Assembly (NCBI GenBank): GCA_963709555.1
Contig: CAVPWR010000008.1
Span: 310,001 to 374,000, forward strand
Source: Sulfurisoma sp963709555
GTDB taxonomy: Bacteria; Pseudomonadota; Gammaproteobacteria; Burkholderiales; Rhodocyclaceae
Direction of reading: 5' to 3'
DNA length: 64,000 nt
Position numbers and translations under genes: made by a program. Shown here piece by piece: positions 7,491 through 15,527 of the stretch. The notes beneath the pieces are model-generated. The model saw nothing but the letters and a program-made list of their open reading frames with translations, ran no database searches and had not been told where the DNA came from. The first letter of the stretch is position 1, and every line of letters starts with the position of its first letter.

Positions 7491-9356
7491 TCAACTATTC
7501 AGGGTGTCGCTCTCAAATTCCTTGATCCGCCGGACGATGCCTGCGGCGTCGAGCCCGAGCAGGGCCAGCATCGCGGCCTGCTCGCCGTGCTCGATGAAGC
7601 TGTCGGGCAGGCCGAGGCGCAGCAGCGGCGTGCGCTTGCCGGAGGCTTCGAGGCAGCGTGCGACCTCGGCACCGGCGCCGCCGACGATGGCGTTCTCTTC
7701 GACGCTGACCAGCATTTCGTGGGTTTCTGCCAGTTCCAGTACGAGCGATTCGTCGAGCGGTTTGACGAAGCGCATGTTGGCCACCGTCGCGTCGAGCTGC
7801 TCGCCGGCCTCGAGCGCTGCGCTCAGCAGGGTGCCGAAGGCGAGGATGGCGACGCGGCGGCCGCGGCGGCGGATTTCGCCCCTGCCCACCGGGAGCATGT
7901 CGAAAGTCGGCGCTGGCGCCACGCCGGGGCCGCTGCCGCGCGGGTAGCGCACGGCCGTCGGGCCGTCGATATGGAAGGCCGTTGTCAGCATCTGCCGGCA
8001 CTCGGCCTCGTCGGCCGGCGTCATCACCACCATGTTGGGTATGCAGGTGAGGTACGACAGATCAAAGGCGCCCTGGTGGGTCGCGCCGTCGGCGCCGACC
8101 AGGCCGCCGCGGTCGATGGCGAGCATCACCGGCAGGTTCTGTAGCGCGACGTCGTGAATCAGCTGGTCGTAGGCGCGCTGCAGGAAGGTGGAGTAGATAG
8201 CCACCACCGGTTTCATGCCCTCGCAGGCCAGGCCCGCGGCGAAGGTCAGCGCATGCTGCTCGGCGATGCCGACATCGTGATAGCGACCGGGGAATTCCTG
8301 GGCGAAACGCACCATGCCCGAACCCTCGCGCATCGCCGGGGTGATGCCGATCAGGCGCGTGTCTTCCTGCGCCATGTCGCAGAGCCAGTCGCCGAAGACC
8401 TGCGTGTAGGTCAACTTGCCGCCGCCCTTGCCCGACTGGATGCCGTTGCTGCTGTCGAACTTCGACACCCCGTGGTAGAGCACGGGGTCGGCTTCGGCCA
8501 GCTTGTAGCCCTGGCCCTTGCGCGTGATGATGTGGAGGAACTGTGGACCCTTGAGCTGGCGCAGGTTCTCCAGCGTCGGTATCAATGAGTCGAGGTCATG
8601 GCCATCTATCGGGCCGATGTAGTTGAAGCCGAATTCCTCGAACAGCGTGCCGGGGACGAACATGCCCTTGACGTGTTCCTCGGCGCGCTTGGCCAGTTCG
8701 AGCAGCGACGGCGCGACCGACAACACCTTCTCCCCGGCCTTGCGCGCGGCGTTGAAGGTACGGCCCGAGAGCAGGCGGGCGAGATACTTGTTGAGCGCGC
8801 CGACCGGCGGCGAGATCGACATGTCGTTGTCGTTGAGGATGACCAGCAGGTTGGCATCGACCACGCCGGCGTTGTTCAGCGCCTCGAAGGCCTGGCCGGC
8901 CGACATGGCGCCGTCGCCGATGACGGCGACGACACGGCGTTCCTCGCCCTTGTTGCGGGCGGCCACCGCCATGCCCAGCGCGGCCGAGATCGAGGTCGAG
9001 GAATGACCGACGCCGAAGGTGTCGTAGGGACTCTCGTCGCGGCGCGGAAAGCCGGAGACGCCGTCCTGCATGCGCAACTTCGCCATGCCGGCGCGGCGGC
9101 CGGTGAGCACCTTGTGGGCGTAGGTCTGGTGACCGACGTCCCACACCAGGCGATCCTCCGGCGTGGCGAAGACGTAATGCAGGGCGATGGTCAGTTCGAT
9201 GGTGCCGAGATTCGATGAGAGGTGGCCGCCGGTCTTCGCCACCGAACCGATCAGGAAGGCGCGCAGTTCCTCGGCCAGCTGCGGCAGGGCGGCGCGCTCC
9301 AGGCGGCGCATGTCGGCCGGGTCGTGAATCGCATCGAGTAGGGGGTAGGCGGTCAT
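7491..9356 (-). CDS. dxs: 1-deoxy-D-xylulose-5-phosphate synthase
   Basis: 621 residues, full length. This thiamine-diphosphate enzyme condenses pyruvate and glyceraldehyde 3-phosphate, the first step of the MEP isoprenoid pathway. The N-terminal domain has HLSSNLGTIELTIALHYVF and the ThDP motif GDGAMSAG...NN. The transketolase-like middle domain has EQHAL and DRGGLVGADGATHQGAFD, and the C-terminal domain closes the protein. Its ATG shares one base with the ispA stop, so the two are co-translated; ispH, the last MEP enzyme, is at 21.5 kb. Confidence 0.96.
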   Translation of the reverse strand: MTAYPLLDAIHDPADMRRLERAALPQLAEELRAFLIGSVAKTGGHLSSNLGTIELTIALHYVFATPEDRLVWDVGHQTYAHKVLTGRRAGMAKLRMQDGVSGFPRRDESPYDTFGVGHSSTSISAALGMAVAARNKGEERRVVAVIGDGAMSAGQAFEALNNAGVVDANLLVILNDNDMSISPPVGALNKYLARLLSGRTFNAARKAGEKVLSVAPSLLELAKRAEEHVKGMFVPGTLFEEFGFNYIGPIDGHDLDSLIPTLENLRQLKGPQFLHIITRKGQGYKLAEADPVLYHGVSKFDSSNGIQSGKGGGKLTYTQVFGDWLCDMAQEDTRLIGITPAMREGSGMVRFAQEFPGRYHDVGIAEQHALTFAAGLACEGMKPVVAIYSTFLQRAYDQLIHDVALQNLPVMLAIDRGGLVGADGATHQGAFDLSYLTCIPNMVVMTPADEAECRQMLTTAFHIDGPTAVRYPRGSGPGVAPAPTFDMLPVGRGEIRRRGRRVAILAFGTLLSAALEAGEQLDATVANMRFVKPLDESLVLELAETHEMLVSVEENAIVGGAGAEVARCLEASGKRTPLLRLGLPDSFIEHGEQAAMLALLGLDAAGIVRRIKEFESDTLNS

Positions 9357-10243
9357 CAGAAGCTGCGCTCGACGATGTAGCGGGTAAGGTCGGCCAGGCG
9401 TTCGGCGCGGTTGCCGAACGGGGCGAGCGCAGCGAGCGCATCGTCGCGCAACTCGGCGGCCAAAGCCTTGGCGCGGCTGGCACCGAGCAGGGTGACGTAG
9501 GTCGGCTTGTTCTGCGCGGCGTCCTTGCCGGCGGTCTTGCCCAAGGTGGCGGTGCTGGCTTCGGCGTCGAGAATGTCGTCGACGACCTGGAACAACAGGC
9601 CGATGCGGTTGGCGTAACGGGTGAGGCTGGGCAGCGCAGTTTCATCGGCATGGCCGCAATGCGCGCCGAGCAGCACGGCGGCGCGGATCAGCGCGCCGGT
9701 CTTGTGGATGTGCATTTGCTCGAGCTCGGCCAGCATCAGGGTCTGGCCGACGGCGGCGAGATCGATGGCCTGTCCGCCGGCCATGCCGCGCGAACCGGCA
9801 GCGTGGGCGAGCAGCGCGATCATCGAGGAAAGTCGGCTCTGGCGGGACGGTGATGCGGGCGTCTCGGCCAGTACCTGGAAGGCCAGCGACTGCAGCGCGT
9901 CGCCGACCAGCAGCGCCGTGGCCTCGTCGTATTCGACATGCACCGTCGGCTTGCCGCGGCGCAGGGTGTCGTCGTCCATGCAGGGCAGGTCGTCATGCAC
10001 CAGCGAGTAGGCGTGGATCAGTTCGACGGCGCAGGCAGCGCGGTCGAGTTCGGCGGCGGGGGCGTCGAACACCGCACCGGCGGCATGGCAGAGCAGCGGC
10101 CGCACGCGCTTGCCGCCACCGAGCACGGCGTAGTGCATGGCGTCGTGCAGGCGCGGCGGCAGCGTGGCGGCGGGCGGCAGGAACGCCGTCAAGGCGGCTT
10201 CGGTGCGGTCCTGGACCGCGGACATCCAGTCGGCGAAATTCAT
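9356..10243 (-). CDS. ispA: Farnesyl diphosphate synthase (polyprenyl synthetase)
   Basis: 295 residues. It builds farnesyl diphosphate from IPP and DMAPP. The GGGKRVRP block, the first aspartate-rich motif DDLPCMDDD with its RRGKPTVH partner, and the second motif QVVDDILD are all present, as in short-chain trans-prenyl synthases. It lies in the order xseB-ispA-dxs, the common proteobacterial arrangement, 11 nt after xseB and overlapping dxs by one base. Confidence 0.95.
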   Translation of the reverse strand: MNFADWMSAVQDRTEAALTAFLPPAATLPPRLHDAMHYAVLGGGKRVRPLLCHAAGAVFDAPAAELDRAACAVELIHAYSLVHDDLPCMDDDTLRRGKPTVHVEYDEATALLVGDALQSLAFQVLAETPASPSRQSRLSSMIALLAHAAGSRGMAGGQAIDLAAVGQTLMLAELEQMHIHKTGALIRAAVLLGAHCGHADETALPSLTRYANRIGLLFQVVDDILDAEASTATLGKTAGKDAAQNKPTYVTLLGASRAKALAAELRDDALAALAPFGNRAERLADLTRYIVERSF

Positions 10244-10254
10244 GGAGTGGAGTT

Positions 10255-10503
10255 TTACTCGTCCCCGGAACGGGCGGCGGGATCCAGGTCGCGCAGGGTG
10301 CTGCCTTCGAGCAGACGGATTTTCTGCTCGGCGCCCGTCAGTGCGTCCTGGCAGTGGCGCAGCAGCGCGGCACCGCGTTCGTAGGCGGAGAGTTGCGCCT
10401 CGAGCGGTGCGTTGCCCTGCTCCATGGTCTGGACGATGGATTCGAGTTCGGCCAGCGCCGCTTCGAACGAAGCGGGAGCGTCCTTGGATTGAGCCTTGGG
10501 CAT
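10255..10503 (-). CDS. xseB: Exodeoxyribonuclease VII small subunit
   Basis: 82 residues with the XseB signature: SFEAALAELESIVQTMEQGN, then PLEAQLSAYERGAALLRHCQ. The protein forms a helical bundle that binds XseA to degrade single-stranded DNA. First gene of the minus-strand xseB-ispA-dxs-folE2 run. xseA is not in the window. The 183-nt gap to the divergent Rieske gene must hold its promoter; I could not assign one. Confidence 0.93.
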   Translation of the reverse strand: MPKAQSKDAPASFEAALAELESIVQTMEQGNAPLEAQLSAYERGAALLRHCQDALTGAEQKIRLLEGSTLRDLDPAARSGDE

Positions 10504-10585
10504 CGGGGATGGGGATGGCGGTGGTGCGAAGAACGTAAAAATAACTTATTGGACCCCATCAGGTCAATTTTCGGGGTAATTTCGC

Positions 10586-10647
10586 TATACTTCCGACCCC
10601 CGCAATGGCTTGTGTTTTCTTGAGTTTGCGGTATTGGGTAACTCAAG
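10586..10647 (+). promoter_or_regulatory. Possible -10 and leader palindrome before the Rieske gene
   Basis: TATACT (10586-10591) is a reasonable -10, but no convincing -35 is seen 16-18 bp upstream. Downstream of it, CTTGAGTT (10619-10626), 13 nt and AACTCAAG (10640-10647) form a perfect 8-bp inverted repeat in the presumed leader, 40 nt before the start codon. It may be an operator or an RNA hairpin. Confidence 0.35.
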
Positions 10648-10686
10648 TTTCCGGTTTCCGGGTCACTTCTTGGAGGTTGGGAAATC

Positions 10687-11787
10687 ATGTCCGACATTGG
10701 CAGCCGCGCGCGTCTCGCGCCCGGTGTCTCGCAGTTCCCCGTGGATTGGTATTTCGATGAAAAGCGCTTCGAAATGGAGAAGCAGCTGATCTTCGATGCC
10801 GGCCCGGGGTATGCCGGTCATGAACTGATGGTGCCCGAGCTCTACAACTACCGCTCGACCGAGTGGTCGGACCACTCGCACCTCCTGGTGCGCCAGCCGG
10901 ACGGCGTCTATCGCATGTCCAACGTCTGCCGCCATCGTCAGGCCATCATGCTGCAGGGGGCGGGCACCGCGCAGAATATCGTGTGCCCCATCCACCGCTG
11001 GACCTACGACACGGCCGGCGCGCTGATCGGCGCGCCGCATTTTCCCGCCAATCCCTGCCTCAACCTGAACAAGGACAAGCTGGAAAGCTGGCAGGGCCTG
11101 CTGTTCAAGGGGCCGCGCAGCGCCAATGCCGACCTCGGCGACATGAAGGTGGCGGGAGAGCTCGACTTCTCCGGCTACCGGCTTGAGCACGTCGAACTGC
11201 ACCAGTGCAACTACAACTGGAAGACCTTCATCGAGGTCTACCTCGAGGACTACCATGTCGCGCCCTACCATCCGGGGCTGGGCAGCTTCGTCACCTGCGA
11301 CGACCTGACCTGGCAGTTCGGCGACTGGTATTCGGTGCAGCGCGTCGGCATCACCTCGCTGGCCAAGCCCGGTAGCAAGACCTACGCGCAATGGCACAAG
11401 GCCGTGCTCGACTACTACAACGGCCAGTTGCCGCCGCACGGTGCGATCTGGCTCACCTACTACCCGAACATCATGGTCGAGTGGTATCCGCACGTGCTGG
11501 TGGTGTCGACGCTGATTCCGCAGGACGTAGACAGGACTCTCAACGTCGTCGAGTTCTACTACCCCGAGGACATCGCCCTGTTCGAGCCCGAGTTCATCAA
11601 GGCCGAGCAGGCGGCGTACATGGAAACCGCCATCGAGGACGACGACATCGGCGAGCGCATGGATCGCGGCCGCCATGCCCTGTGGAAGCAGGGGCGCAGC
11701 GAGGTCGGGCCCTACCAGTCGCCGATGGAAGACGGCATGCAGCACTTCCACGAGTTCTACCGGCGCGTGATGGCGGAGCACGTGTGA
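10687..11787 (+). CDS. Rieske-type ring-hydroxylating oxygenase, large subunit
   Basis: 366 residues. The Rieske [2Fe-2S] motif is C-R-H (VCRHRQ) followed by C-P-I-H (VCPIHRW) near residues 80-105. The catalytic domain has the mononuclear iron motif in EVYLEDYHVAPYHPGL (D-x-H-x4-H type) near 185-200. No small subunit or reductase gene is adjacent, so it resembles the single-subunit choline-monooxygenase or demethylase group rather than a classic aromatic dioxygenase. The substrate is unknown. GGAGG lies 10 nt before the ATG. A drug/metabolite transporter gene follows 101 nt downstream. Confidence 0.85.
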   Translation: MSDIGSRARLAPGVSQFPVDWYFDEKRFEMEKQLIFDAGPGYAGHELMVPELYNYRSTEWSDHSHLLVRQPDGVYRMSNVCRHRQAIMLQGAGTAQNIVCPIHRWTYDTAGALIGAPHFPANPCLNLNKDKLESWQGLLFKGPRSANADLGDMKVAGELDFSGYRLEHVELHQCNYNWKTFIEVYLEDYHVAPYHPGLGSFVTCDDLTWQFGDWYSVQRVGITSLAKPGSKTYAQWHKAVLDYYNGQLPPHGAIWLTYYPNIMVEWYPHVLVVSTLIPQDVDRTLNVVEFYYPEDIALFEPEFIKAEQAAYMETAIEDDDIGERMDRGRHALWKQGRSEVGPYQSPMEDGMQHFHEFYRRVMAEHV

Positions 11788-11888
11788 TTCCCCACCCCGC
11801 GACCTTCGCCCGGATGGGGCGTCGCTTCTCGGCTCCGGCGCATGGCATGTTCAGCCTTGGGAAGACCCAGCGGCTGGACTACCGGTAA

Positions 11889-12746
11889 TTGCAGTCCCTC
11901 TGGATGCTCGCGGCGAGTCTGCTGTTCGCCGCGATGGGAGTTTGCGTCAAGCTTGCAGCTGCCAGCTTCTCTGCGGCAGAGCTGGTGTTCTACCGCGGCT
12001 TCGTTTCGCTGCTGCTGCTCGGTGGCTTCCTCGCCTGGCAAAAGTCGGCTCTGGCGACGCGCCACTGGCGCATCCATTTCTGGCGCGGCCTGTCTGGATA
12101 TGTCTCGCTGGTCGCCTACTTCTACGCCATCAGCCTGATCCCGCTGGCCACGGCGGTGACGCTCAACTACACATCGCCCTTATTCCTCGCGCTGCTGCTG
12201 GCGTTCTGGCGCCGCGAGTCGGTGGCACCGGAGCTTTACCTGGCGCTTGCGGCCGGCTTCGCCGGCGTAGTGGTGCTGCTGCAGCCGACGCTGACTACCG
12301 AGCAATGGCTCGGCGGCTTGCTGGGCCTGGCCTCGGGCGTGATTTCCAGCGTCGCCTACCTCAACGTGCGCCGGCTTGGCGAACTGGGCGAGCCGGAATG
12401 GCGCACGGTGTTCTACTTCGCGCTGTTCGCCAGCATCGGTGGCCTGCCCTGGTTCATCGCCGCCGGACCGCTGCACGCGATCGATGCGCGTGGCTGGGCT
12501 TTGCTGCTCGGCGTCGGCGGCTTCGGCACGGCGGCCCAGCTATGCATGACTGCCGCCTACAAGCGCGGCAGCACCATGGTGGCTGCCAGCCTCGCCTACA
12601 CCACGGTGATCTTTTCCAGCCTGTTCGGCCTGCTGCTGTGGGGTGAGTCGCTGCCGTGGCCGGCCTGGGCCGGCATCGCGCTCATCGTCGCCGGCGGCAT
12701 CGCGGCGACGATGAGTTCGCGCACTTCTCCCGCCATCGCGGATTGA
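11889..12746 (+). CDS. EamA/DMT-family permease
   Basis: About 285 residues with ten hydrophobic segments in two homologous five-helix halves, the EamA fold (RhaT/YdcZ-type). The conserved ISLIPLATAVTLNYTSPLF stretch is typical. It is an inner-membrane exporter or importer of small metabolites with unknown substrate. An in-frame TAA directly precedes the TTG at 11889, so the start is either this TTG or the ATG at 11904. Neither has a good ribosome-binding site, so coupling to the gene upstream is possible. Confidence 0.85.
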   Translation: MQSLWMLAASLLFAAMGVCVKLAAASFSAAELVFYRGFVSLLLLGGFLAWQKSALATRHWRIHFWRGLSGYVSLVAYFYAISLIPLATAVTLNYTSPLFLALLLAFWRRESVAPELYLALAAGFAGVVVLLQPTLTTEQWLGGLLGLASGVISSVAYLNVRRLGELGEPEWRTVFYFALFASIGGLPWFIAAGPLHAIDARGWALLLGVGGFGTAAQLCMTAAYKRGSTMVAASLAYTTVIFSSLFGLLLWGESLPWPAWAGIALIVAGGIAATMSSRTSPAIAD

Positions 12747-12778
12747 GCCATAATGCAGCCACATCACTGAGGATTGCC

Positions 12779-13132
12779 ATGATCACCATCGATTATCGCG
12801 ACAGTCAGGTTGCGGTCGCCGTGCTCGGCGAATTCACCCTGGCGGATTTCAAGGAATTCGAGGAACTGGTCCAGTTCAAGGTCAAGTTCGAGGGGCCGGT
12901 CAACCTGCTCTTCGATCTCACCGAAATGGCCGACTTCACCGTCGATATGGCGTGGGAGGAGATCAAGTTCTCGCGCCAGCATGGCGGCGATTTCAAGCGC
13001 ATCGCCGTCGTCACCGACAGCGAATGGATCGCCTGGAGCGCCTGGCTGTCGCAGGTCTTCGTCGCCGCCGACCTGCGCGTGTTCCACGATGCCGACGACG
13101 CCCGTGCCTGGCTGGATGGCCTCCCCGCATGA
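12779..13132 (+). CDS. SpoIIAA-like STAS-fold protein
   Basis: 117 residues: beta strands (MITIDYRD, VAVAVLGEF, VNLLFDLT, RIAVVTDSEW) alternate with helices, and the end reads ADLRVFHDADDARAWL. This matches the SpoIIAA-like family (DUF3478), with a STAS/CRAL-TRIO-like fold, whose function is poorly defined. The ATG at 12779 has GAGG about 7 nt upstream. The stop overlaps the sulfurtransferase start (ATGA), implying co-translation. Confidence 0.8.
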   Translation: MITIDYRDSQVAVAVLGEFTLADFKEFEELVQFKVKFEGPVNLLFDLTEMADFTVDMAWEEIKFSRQHGGDFKRIAVVTDSEWIAWSAWLSQVFVAADLRVFHDADDARAWLDGLPA

Positions 13133-13974
13133 ACACGACGCTTGTCAGTCCCGATGAGCTCGCCGCGCATCTGAACCATCCCGACTGGCGCATTTTCGAC
13201 TGCCGCCACGACCTGCAGGACACCGGCTACGGCGAGAAGGCCTACGCCAAGGGCCACATCCCCGGCGCACTGTTCCTGCACCTCGACCGCGACCTCTCCG
13301 GCGAAAAGACCGGAAGCAACGGCCGCCATCCGCTGCCTTCCAGGGAGGCATTCGCCGCCAAAATGGCAGCCTGCGGCGTCGGCCCCGATACGCAAGTGGT
13401 GGCCTACGACAACGAGGGCAGCGTCTTCGCTTCCCGTTTGTGGTGGATGCTGCGCTGGGTAGGGCACGAGAAGGTCGCGGTGCTCGACGGCGGCGTACCC
13501 GGATGGCGACGCGCGAAGCGCGAGTTCCAGACCGAAGTGCCGATCTATCCGCCGGCACCCTTCGTCATCCGCCCCGGTGCCATGCCCTACACCGCTTTTG
13601 ACGTGCTCGAGCGCCTCGATGACAAGCGGGTTCTGATCCTCGATGCCCGCGCTCCCGAGCGCTTCAGCGGCGAGGAGGAAAACCTCGATCCGGTCGGCGG
13701 CCACATCCCCGGTGCGGTTAACCGTTTCTACTTCGACAACCTCGACGATGCCGGCTGCTTCTTCAAGTCGGCCGAGGAACTGCGCGACGAGTTCGATGCG
13801 CTGCTGGCCGGGCGCGATCCGCGGAGCGTGATCCAGCAATGCGGCTCGGGCGTCACCGCCTGCCACAACCTGTTGGCGATGGAAGTGGCCGGGCTGGCGG
13901 GTTCGCAGCTTTACGTCGGATCGTGGAGCGAGTGGTGCGCCGATCCTTCCCGCCCCTTCGCGACGGGAGAGTGA
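13129..13974 (+). CDS. sseA: Sulfurtransferase (3-mercaptopyruvate/thiosulfate type)
   Basis: 281 residues with two rhodanese domains. The first is inactive; the second has the active-site loop CGSGVTA near residue 247, the form typical of 3-mercaptopyruvate sulfurtransferases rather than the CRKGVT of thiosulfate enzymes. The N-terminal domain has IFDCRHDL and GHIPGALFL. It would transfer sulfane sulfur to cyanide or thiols in the cytosol. The 3' end overlaps the convergent queG by 64 nt. Confidence 0.88.
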   Translation: MNTTLVSPDELAAHLNHPDWRIFDCRHDLQDTGYGEKAYAKGHIPGALFLHLDRDLSGEKTGSNGRHPLPSREAFAAKMAACGVGPDTQVVAYDNEGSVFASRLWWMLRWVGHEKVAVLDGGVPGWRRAKREFQTEVPIYPPAPFVIRPGAMPYTAFDVLERLDDKRVLILDARAPERFSGEEENLDPVGGHIPGAVNRFYFDNLDDAGCFFKSAEELRDEFDALLAGRDPRSVIQQCGSGVTACHNLLAMEVAGLAGSQLYVGSWSEWCADPSRPFATGE

Positions 13975-14999
13975 CGCTGCAAGGCCCACGTCACGTGCTC
14001 GCGCACCAAGGCTGAAGGGTGCTCGCGCCGCGCTTGGAGCGCGGCAGTGATTTCGACCGATGGCGGCGCATTGCCAAGCGCGACAGCGATGTTGCGCAGC
14101 CAGCGCTCGTAGCCGATGCGGCGGATGGGACTGCCGGCCAGTTTCTCGTTGAAGGTTGCCTCATCCCATGCGAACAGATCGAGCAGCGTCGCGGCATCGA
14201 GACCGTGGCGCGGCATGAAATCAACTTCGCGCGTCAGGGGTGCCTCGCGGTTCCACGGGCAGGCCGTCTGGCAATCATCGCAGCCGTAGATGCGGTTGCC
14301 GAGCAGCGGCCGCAGCGCCTCGGGAATCCCGCCCTTGAGCTCGATGGTCAGGTAGGAGATGCAGCGGCGCGCATCGAGGCGGTAGGGCGCAGCGAAGGCG
14401 GCTGTCGGACAGGCGTCGAGGCAGGCGCGGCAGCTGCCGCAATGGTCGGTGGTCGGCGTGTCCGGTGGCAGCGGCAGGCTGACAAATATTTCGCCGAGAA
14501 AGAACCACGAACCCGCCTCGCGCGACAGCAGCAGCGTGTGCTTGCCGCGCCAGCCGAGCCCGGCGTTCCTCGCCAGTGCCACTTCCATCACCGGTGCCGA
14601 GTCGGTGAATACCCGATAGCCGAACTCGCCGACTTCGGCAACGATGCGGTCGGCCAGTTTCTGCAACCGCGCCCGCAGCAGCTTGTGGTAGTCGCGGCCG
14701 AGGGCGTAGCGGGAAACCGTCGCATGCGTGGTGTCCGCCGAAAAGTCGGCGCTGGCGGGACGGTAATTCATTCGCGCCATGACCACGGCCTGCGTGCCCG
14801 GCACCAGTTCGGCGGGCCGCGAGCGCTTGCTGCCGTGCGCGGCCATATAATCCATCTCGCCATGGCAGCCGGCGGCGAGCCAGTCGGCCAATCCCCGCTC
14901 CGCCTCGCCCAGGTCGGTGCCGGCGATGCCGATGGCATCGAAGCCGAGTTCGTGCCCCCAGCTTTTTATTTTCTCCTTGAGTCCCGACCAGTCATGCAT
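13911..14999 (-). CDS. queG: Epoxyqueuosine reductase
   Basis: About 362 residues. It reduces epoxyqueuosine to queuosine in tRNA using cobalamin and two [4Fe-4S] clusters. Cluster cysteines are in CGSCRACLDACP and CDDCQTACPWN, and the N-terminal GFDAIGIAGTDLGEAE and GEMDYM blocks are typical. The C-terminal HEAT-like part is present. The ATG at 14999 gives the usual N-terminus (MHDWSGL); an ATG at 15008 is an alternative. The 5' end touches tsaE: ATGCAT at 14994-14999 holds both start codons in opposite directions. Confidence 0.93.
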   Translation of the reverse strand: MHDWSGLKEKIKSWGHELGFDAIGIAGTDLGEAERGLADWLAAGCHGEMDYMAAHGSKRSRPAELVPGTQAVVMARMNYRPASADFSADTTHATVSRYALGRDYHKLLRARLQKLADRIVAEVGEFGYRVFTDSAPVMEVALARNAGLGWRGKHTLLLSREAGSWFFLGEIFVSLPLPPDTPTTDHCGSCRACLDACPTAAFAAPYRLDARRCISYLTIELKGGIPEALRPLLGNRIYGCDDCQTACPWNREAPLTREVDFMPRHGLDAATLLDLFAWDEATFNEKLAGSPIRRIGYERWLRNIAVALGNAPPSVEITAALQARREHPSALVREHVTWALQRHSPVAKGREGSAHHSLHDPT

Positions 15000-15527
15000 G
15001 CCGAGCATCTTACGTTAGAGCTTTCCGATGAGGCGTCAACGCTGGCGCTGGGCGCCGCGCTGGCGCAAGCCGTCGTGCCTGGCCTCGTCCTCTGGCTCGA
15101 AGGCGACCTCGGCGCCGGCAAGACCACGCTGGTGCGCGGCCTGTTGCGCGCGCTGGGCGACACCGGTCCGGTCAAAAGCCCCACCTACACCCTGGTTGAA
15201 GTTCACCCTGTTTCTGGGTTAGACTTGTATCACTTTGATTTTTATAGGTTCAGTCAGCCTGAGGAATATCTGGATGCGGGGCTGGACGAATACTTTGGCG
15301 GGCAGGGCATCTGCGTGGTCGAGTGGCCGGATCGCGCCGCGCCCTATTTGCCCGCTGCCGATGTCGCGGTCGTGCTGGACCACGCCGGCACAGGCCGCGT
15401 TGGGCGCCTGGCGGCGCGGAGCGAGCGGGGTGGGCAATGTCTCGTGCGCCTGAAAAATTCGCTGACGAATTTTCCGCAATTTCACTGCCGCGCCGCGCCG
15501 TCCTCAAGTTCGCCGCCGCCAGCCTGA
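14994..15527 (+). CDS. tsaE: tRNA threonylcarbamoyladenosine biosynthesis ATPase TsaE
   Basis: 177 residues. The Walker A motif is GDLGAGKTTLVRG near residue 43, followed by SPTYTLVE and the LYHFDFYR and VVEWPD blocks characteristic of TsaE. It powers the TsaB-TsaD-TsaE complex that makes t6A37 in ANN-decoding tRNAs. The tail after about residue 150 is unusually long and overlaps amiC by 91 nt, ending in a Ser/Pro-rich stretch that may be non-conserved. The adjacent amiC is a common proteobacterial neighbour. Confidence 0.9.
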   Translation: MHAEHLTLELSDEASTLALGAALAQAVVPGLVLWLEGDLGAGKTTLVRGLLRALGDTGPVKSPTYTLVEVHPVSGLDLYHFDFYRFSQPEEYLDAGLDEYFGGQGICVVEWPDRAAPYLPAADVAVVLDHAGTGRVGRLAARSERGGQCLVRLKNSLTNFPQFHCRAAPSSSSPPPA

